From NCBI GenBank assembly GCA_947441325.1, contig CANETR010000003.1:1-18400 (forward strand): 18,400 bases of DNA. Direction: 5' to 3'. This DNA is from Saprospiraceae bacterium. Its GTDB lineage: Bacteria > Bacteroidota > Bacteroidia > Chitinophagales > Saprospiraceae. Below are positions 17,529 through 18,400 of the stretch, piece by piece; positions within the stretch are counted from its first letter, which is position 1; every line of letters begins with the position of its first letter. A program made the position numbers and the translations under genes. Under the pieces are notes generated by a model. It saw nothing but the letters and a program-made list of their open reading frames with translations. It was not told where the DNA came from and did no database searches.

Positions 17529-18400
17529 ATGCAGAAATTGAATAAATTCCTATTTAAGGAATATAGCCAATGCAGGGACCGATTTTGGTTCAGAATGAAT
17601 GAAACGGTACATGAACTTTCTGTCCGTGACATGATGCAGGATTTTTTTGTTGAACAAAAAAAACAAATCGAGCAGTTTGCATTCAAGCTTTTAAGTAAAA
17701 GAGCCGACCTAAGTTGTGAACAGCAAAAAGAAATAGAAAGCGAATTCATAAAAGTTAAAATTGACATTTGTGCGACTCATTTAAAAAGTGGCAAATTAGA
17801 CATTTACGAGGTGTATAATTCCAGGGGTTTCAAATCTCACAAGCTTTGGGATCTGGCCTTTCTAAAAATGGCCATAAAAGAGGCAGGATACAGCCCGGGC
17901 AGGGTTTTTGCCATTTGTATCAATCCCGATTATCATAGAAATGAAGGTGAAATTGATGCCGAAAAACTACTCAATATCATTGACCTCACTCAAAAAGTAA
18001 ATAAACTCTTACCCAAAGTAGAGCAAAAGCTACAAGAAGCCGTTGAGTTTGCTTCGAAAAAGGAATTTGAACTCTATCCGAATCATCACCACTGCAATGC
18101 AAGAGACTGCATGGCCCTCCTGCGTTTTAAAAGCAAAGAAATTGTCGAAAATAAGATTGAGGAAATCATCGAAGAAAATGAAGTCCTACCCCTAGTCAGA
18201 CTCGATGCATTGGAACAATGGATGAATCGATTACACTACCCCATTTACTTTTTAGATTACGAAGCGGTTACTTCCAACATACCGGTTTATCCCAATTCAA
18301 AGCCCTTTCAGCATGTTGTTTTTCAGTACAGCTTGCATAAAATTGCACATGCTGGCGCAGAGGCAGAACATTTTGAATTTATCCCGGAATCTAAGGCCTA
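17529..18400 (+). CDS. DUF2779 nuclease-like protein (partial, runs off the window)
   Basis: The first 290 residues of an open frame with no stop before the window end. Residues 1-20 (KFLFKEYSQCRDRFWF) match the opening of DUF2779 and related RecB-type nucleases. The nuclease-like region runs to about 200, with Asp79 in KVKIDI, then E94-V-Y96-N-S, where family members have E-V-K-S-S, and HKLWDLAFLKMAIKEAGY. A Cys pair (C189-N-A-R-D-C194) follows, and the DUF2779 domain starts at about 236 with YPIYFLDYEAV, IPVYPNSKPFQ and VVFQYSLH; its D243-x-E245 resembles an exonuclease/RNase H metal motif. Function of the family is unproven. The missing Lys at residue 96 may mean the first nuclease centre is inactive. 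It begins 2 nt after the DUF4350 stop, suggesting co-transcription, though its role seems unrelated. Confidence 0.82.
   Translation, partial: MQKLNKFLFKEYSQCRDRFWFRMNETVHELSVRDMMQDFFVEQKKQIEQFAFKLLSKRADLSCEQQKEIESEFIKVKIDICATHLKSGKLDIYEVYNSRGFKSHKLWDLAFLKMAIKEAGYSPGRVFAICINPDYHRNEGEIDAEKLLNIIDLTQKVNKLLPKVEQKLQEAVEFASKKEFELYPNHHHCNARDCMALLRFKSKEIVENKIEEIIEENEVLPLVRLDALEQWMNRLHYPIYFLDYEAVTSNIPVYPNSKPFQHVVFQYSLHKIAHAGAEAEHFEFIPESKA

Overview
The window looks like a chromosomal segment of an AT-rich member of the Bacteroidota. The signs are a carboxypeptidase-regulatory-domain TonB-dependent receptor, a second small protein with the same surface-associated domain, Bacteroidota-type -7 promoter boxes (TAnnTTTG), few Shine-Dalgarno sites, and an RDD/SpoIIM/DUF4129/DUF4350 gene cluster. 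I cannot place it below phylum. I see no transposase, phage gene, CRISPR array, rRNA or tRNA; most of the window is core-genome-like.

Layout. (1) 1-398 is non-coding: an 18-bp perfect palindrome, decayed short repeats and two terminator-like hairpins. (2) 399-2741 is a TonB-dependent outer-membrane receptor, followed by a long hairpin. (3) 2929-5154 is a monomeric NADP-isocitrate dehydrogenase with its own -7 box, closed by a bidirectional terminator. (4) 8464 down to 5237 (minus strand) is a tight housekeeping operon: SIS-family sugar-phosphate isomerase, lipB, a small conserved protein and an RluD-type pseudouridine synthase. (5) 8590-9660 (plus) holds yraN and a small exported carboxypeptidase-regulatory-domain protein. 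(6) 9661-9887 is a convergent intergenic region with two opposed terminators and a possible short minus-strand RNA. (7) 12647 down to 9888 (minus) is a three-gene operon with overlapping reading frames: a Nudix/winged-helix NrtR-like regulator, a FadL/OmpP1-like outer-membrane protein and a nicotinamidase-like protein whose active site is lost. (8) 12741-13457 (minus) is an RDD membrane protein, divergent from (9) 13576-17526 (plus), an overlapping run of SpoIIM-family membrane protein (extended by a second membrane domain), DUF4129 and DUF4350 proteins. A DUF2779 nuclease-like gene follows 2 nt later and runs off the window.

The most unusual content is region 7 and the right edge. In region 7 a regulator from a family that often controls NAD metabolism (or sugar use in Bacteroides) is translationally linked to an outer-membrane channel-like protein and a PncA-fold protein with Asp, Lys and Cys of the catalytic triad all replaced. 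At the right edge, the envelope/MoxR-type cluster lacks the usual MoxR ATPase and DUF58 genes at the point where they would be expected, and the DUF2779 protein lacks the lysine of its E-x-K nuclease motif. The candidate small RNA at 9708-9768 is a further target.
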